A stretch of DNA of 5,594 nt from NCBI GenBank assembly GCA_947177465.1, contig CAMWUP010000167.1, positions 1-5,594 on the forward strand, in the 5' to 3' direction. This document shows, in pieces, positions 5,178-5,594 of this stretch. Under the pieces are notes generated by a model that was given only the letters and a program-made list of their open reading frames with translations, had not been told where the DNA came from and did no database searches. The DNA comes from an uncultured Lachnospiraceae bacterium. GTDB taxonomy: Bacteria; Bacillota; Clostridia; Lachnospirales; Lachnospiraceae. Position numbers and translations under genes: made by a program. Numbering within the stretch: the first letter of the stretch is position 1; each line of letters starts with the position of its first letter.

Positions 5178-5594
5178 TTACTTTAAAGGCGCATACCCTG
5201 GCAGGTAATCCCGCGTATTTTCAAACATCTTGGAAAACAACTCCTTTGCCTGCTTCAAATTAAGCTTCGCCGTAATAGGATCATTTAAAAAAGCACAAAA
5301 AGCAAGTTGTGTATCCCGCTCCAATGCGGCCTTTACTATCATCTCCTGATTCTGCATATGCCTTCCCATCAAAAGCGACACGCCGTCCGGAATCTTTCCC
5401 GCCATAACAGGCCTCACGGAATCTCTGGAAAAGAGCGCATTGGTCTCTACTACAATTTCATGGGAAGCTGCAAGCTGTCCTCTGTTTGGAAGATTTACAT
5501 TGGTAACTATCTCGCCCAGACCCAGAAGTGCTTTTATCTGCGCCACACCTTCTTCGCCGGAGGTCTCGATGGGAATGGGCGTTTCGCCCAAAGC
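5178..5594 (-). CDS. GH4 family glycosidase, LplD-like (probable alpha-galacturonidase), C-terminal end only
   Basis: The last 138 residues before the TAA stop at 5178-5180 are present; the frame stays open to the right edge, so the start is outside the window. A TTG at 5591 is an internal Leu codon, not a start. Recognisable GH4 C-terminal elements include SGEEGV, ALLGLGEIVTNVNLPNRGQ (19 residues), VVETNALF, RHMQNQE and FLNDP. From memory these match B. subtilis LplD closely (SGEEGV, LLGLGELVTNVNMPNQGQ, FLNDP), a member reported as an NAD- and metal-dependent alpha-galacturonidase. The catalytic and NAD-binding parts are N-terminal and not visible, so the substrate is inferred from family resemblance. 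A related GH4 alpha-galactosidase or alpha-glucosidase is possible. The enzyme would act in the cytoplasm on galacturonides from pectin breakdown. No strong terminator follows; only the AT-rich inverted repeat at 5129-5149 lies before the next gene. Confidence 0.85.
   Translation of the reverse strand, partial: ALGETPIPIETSGEEGVAQIKALLGLGEIVTNVNLPNRGQLAASHEIVVETNALFSRDSVRPVMAGKIPDGVSLLMGRHMQNQEMIVKAALERDTQLAFCAFLNDPITAKLNLKQAKELFSKMFENTRDYLPGYAPLK

Overview
The window looks like chromosomal DNA from an anaerobic, spore-forming Firmicute of the class Clostridia, most likely a Lachnospiraceae-type gut bacterium. The reasons are strong AGGAGG-type ribosome binding sites, a spore-cortex PdaA-type deacetylase, a Cys-rich clostridial form of Lgt, DUF4190-like membrane proteins, and a GH4 alpha-galacturonidase-like enzyme typical of plant-polysaccharide users. 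The family assignments come from recognised motifs. The taxon is inferred.

Layout, left to right. Positions 1-1374 (minus) hold the N-terminal 458 residues of a cobalamin-dependent methionine synthase-type protein; its 3' end lies outside the window. It has a clear promoter at 1447-1475. A small lipoprotein gene (1547-2023, plus) runs divergently from it. The lipoprotein gene converges on a pdaA-like gene (2090-2902, minus), and the two share a probable bidirectional terminator near 2038-2071. Further right, all genes are on the minus strand: a glutamine/asparagine/tyrosine-rich repeat protein with a DUF4190-like membrane domain (2974-3537), lgt (3627-4439), a zinc-ribbon DUF4190-like membrane protein with a second Cys cluster (4518-5057), and the C-terminal end of an LplD-like GH4 glycosidase (5178 to the right edge). 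No stretch longer than 300 bases lacks a gene.

How the genes relate. Lgt attaches diacylglycerol to lipobox cysteines, so the lipoprotein at 1547 is an expected substrate. PdaA deacetylates muramic acid on the way to spore-cortex muramic lactam. The two DUF4190-like proteins flank lgt and are probably envelope proteins of unknown role. MetH and the GH4 enzyme appear to be unrelated neighbours (methionine/one-carbon metabolism and galacturonide degradation).

The most unusual structure is regulatory. Both lgt and pdaA follow a DUF4190-like gene, and in both cases a terminator-like hairpin lies directly against, or over, the ribosome binding site of the downstream gene, with no obvious vegetative promoter between. 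I see no CRISPR array, tRNA, rRNA, insertion sequence or prophage, and no clear evidence of a wholly new system.
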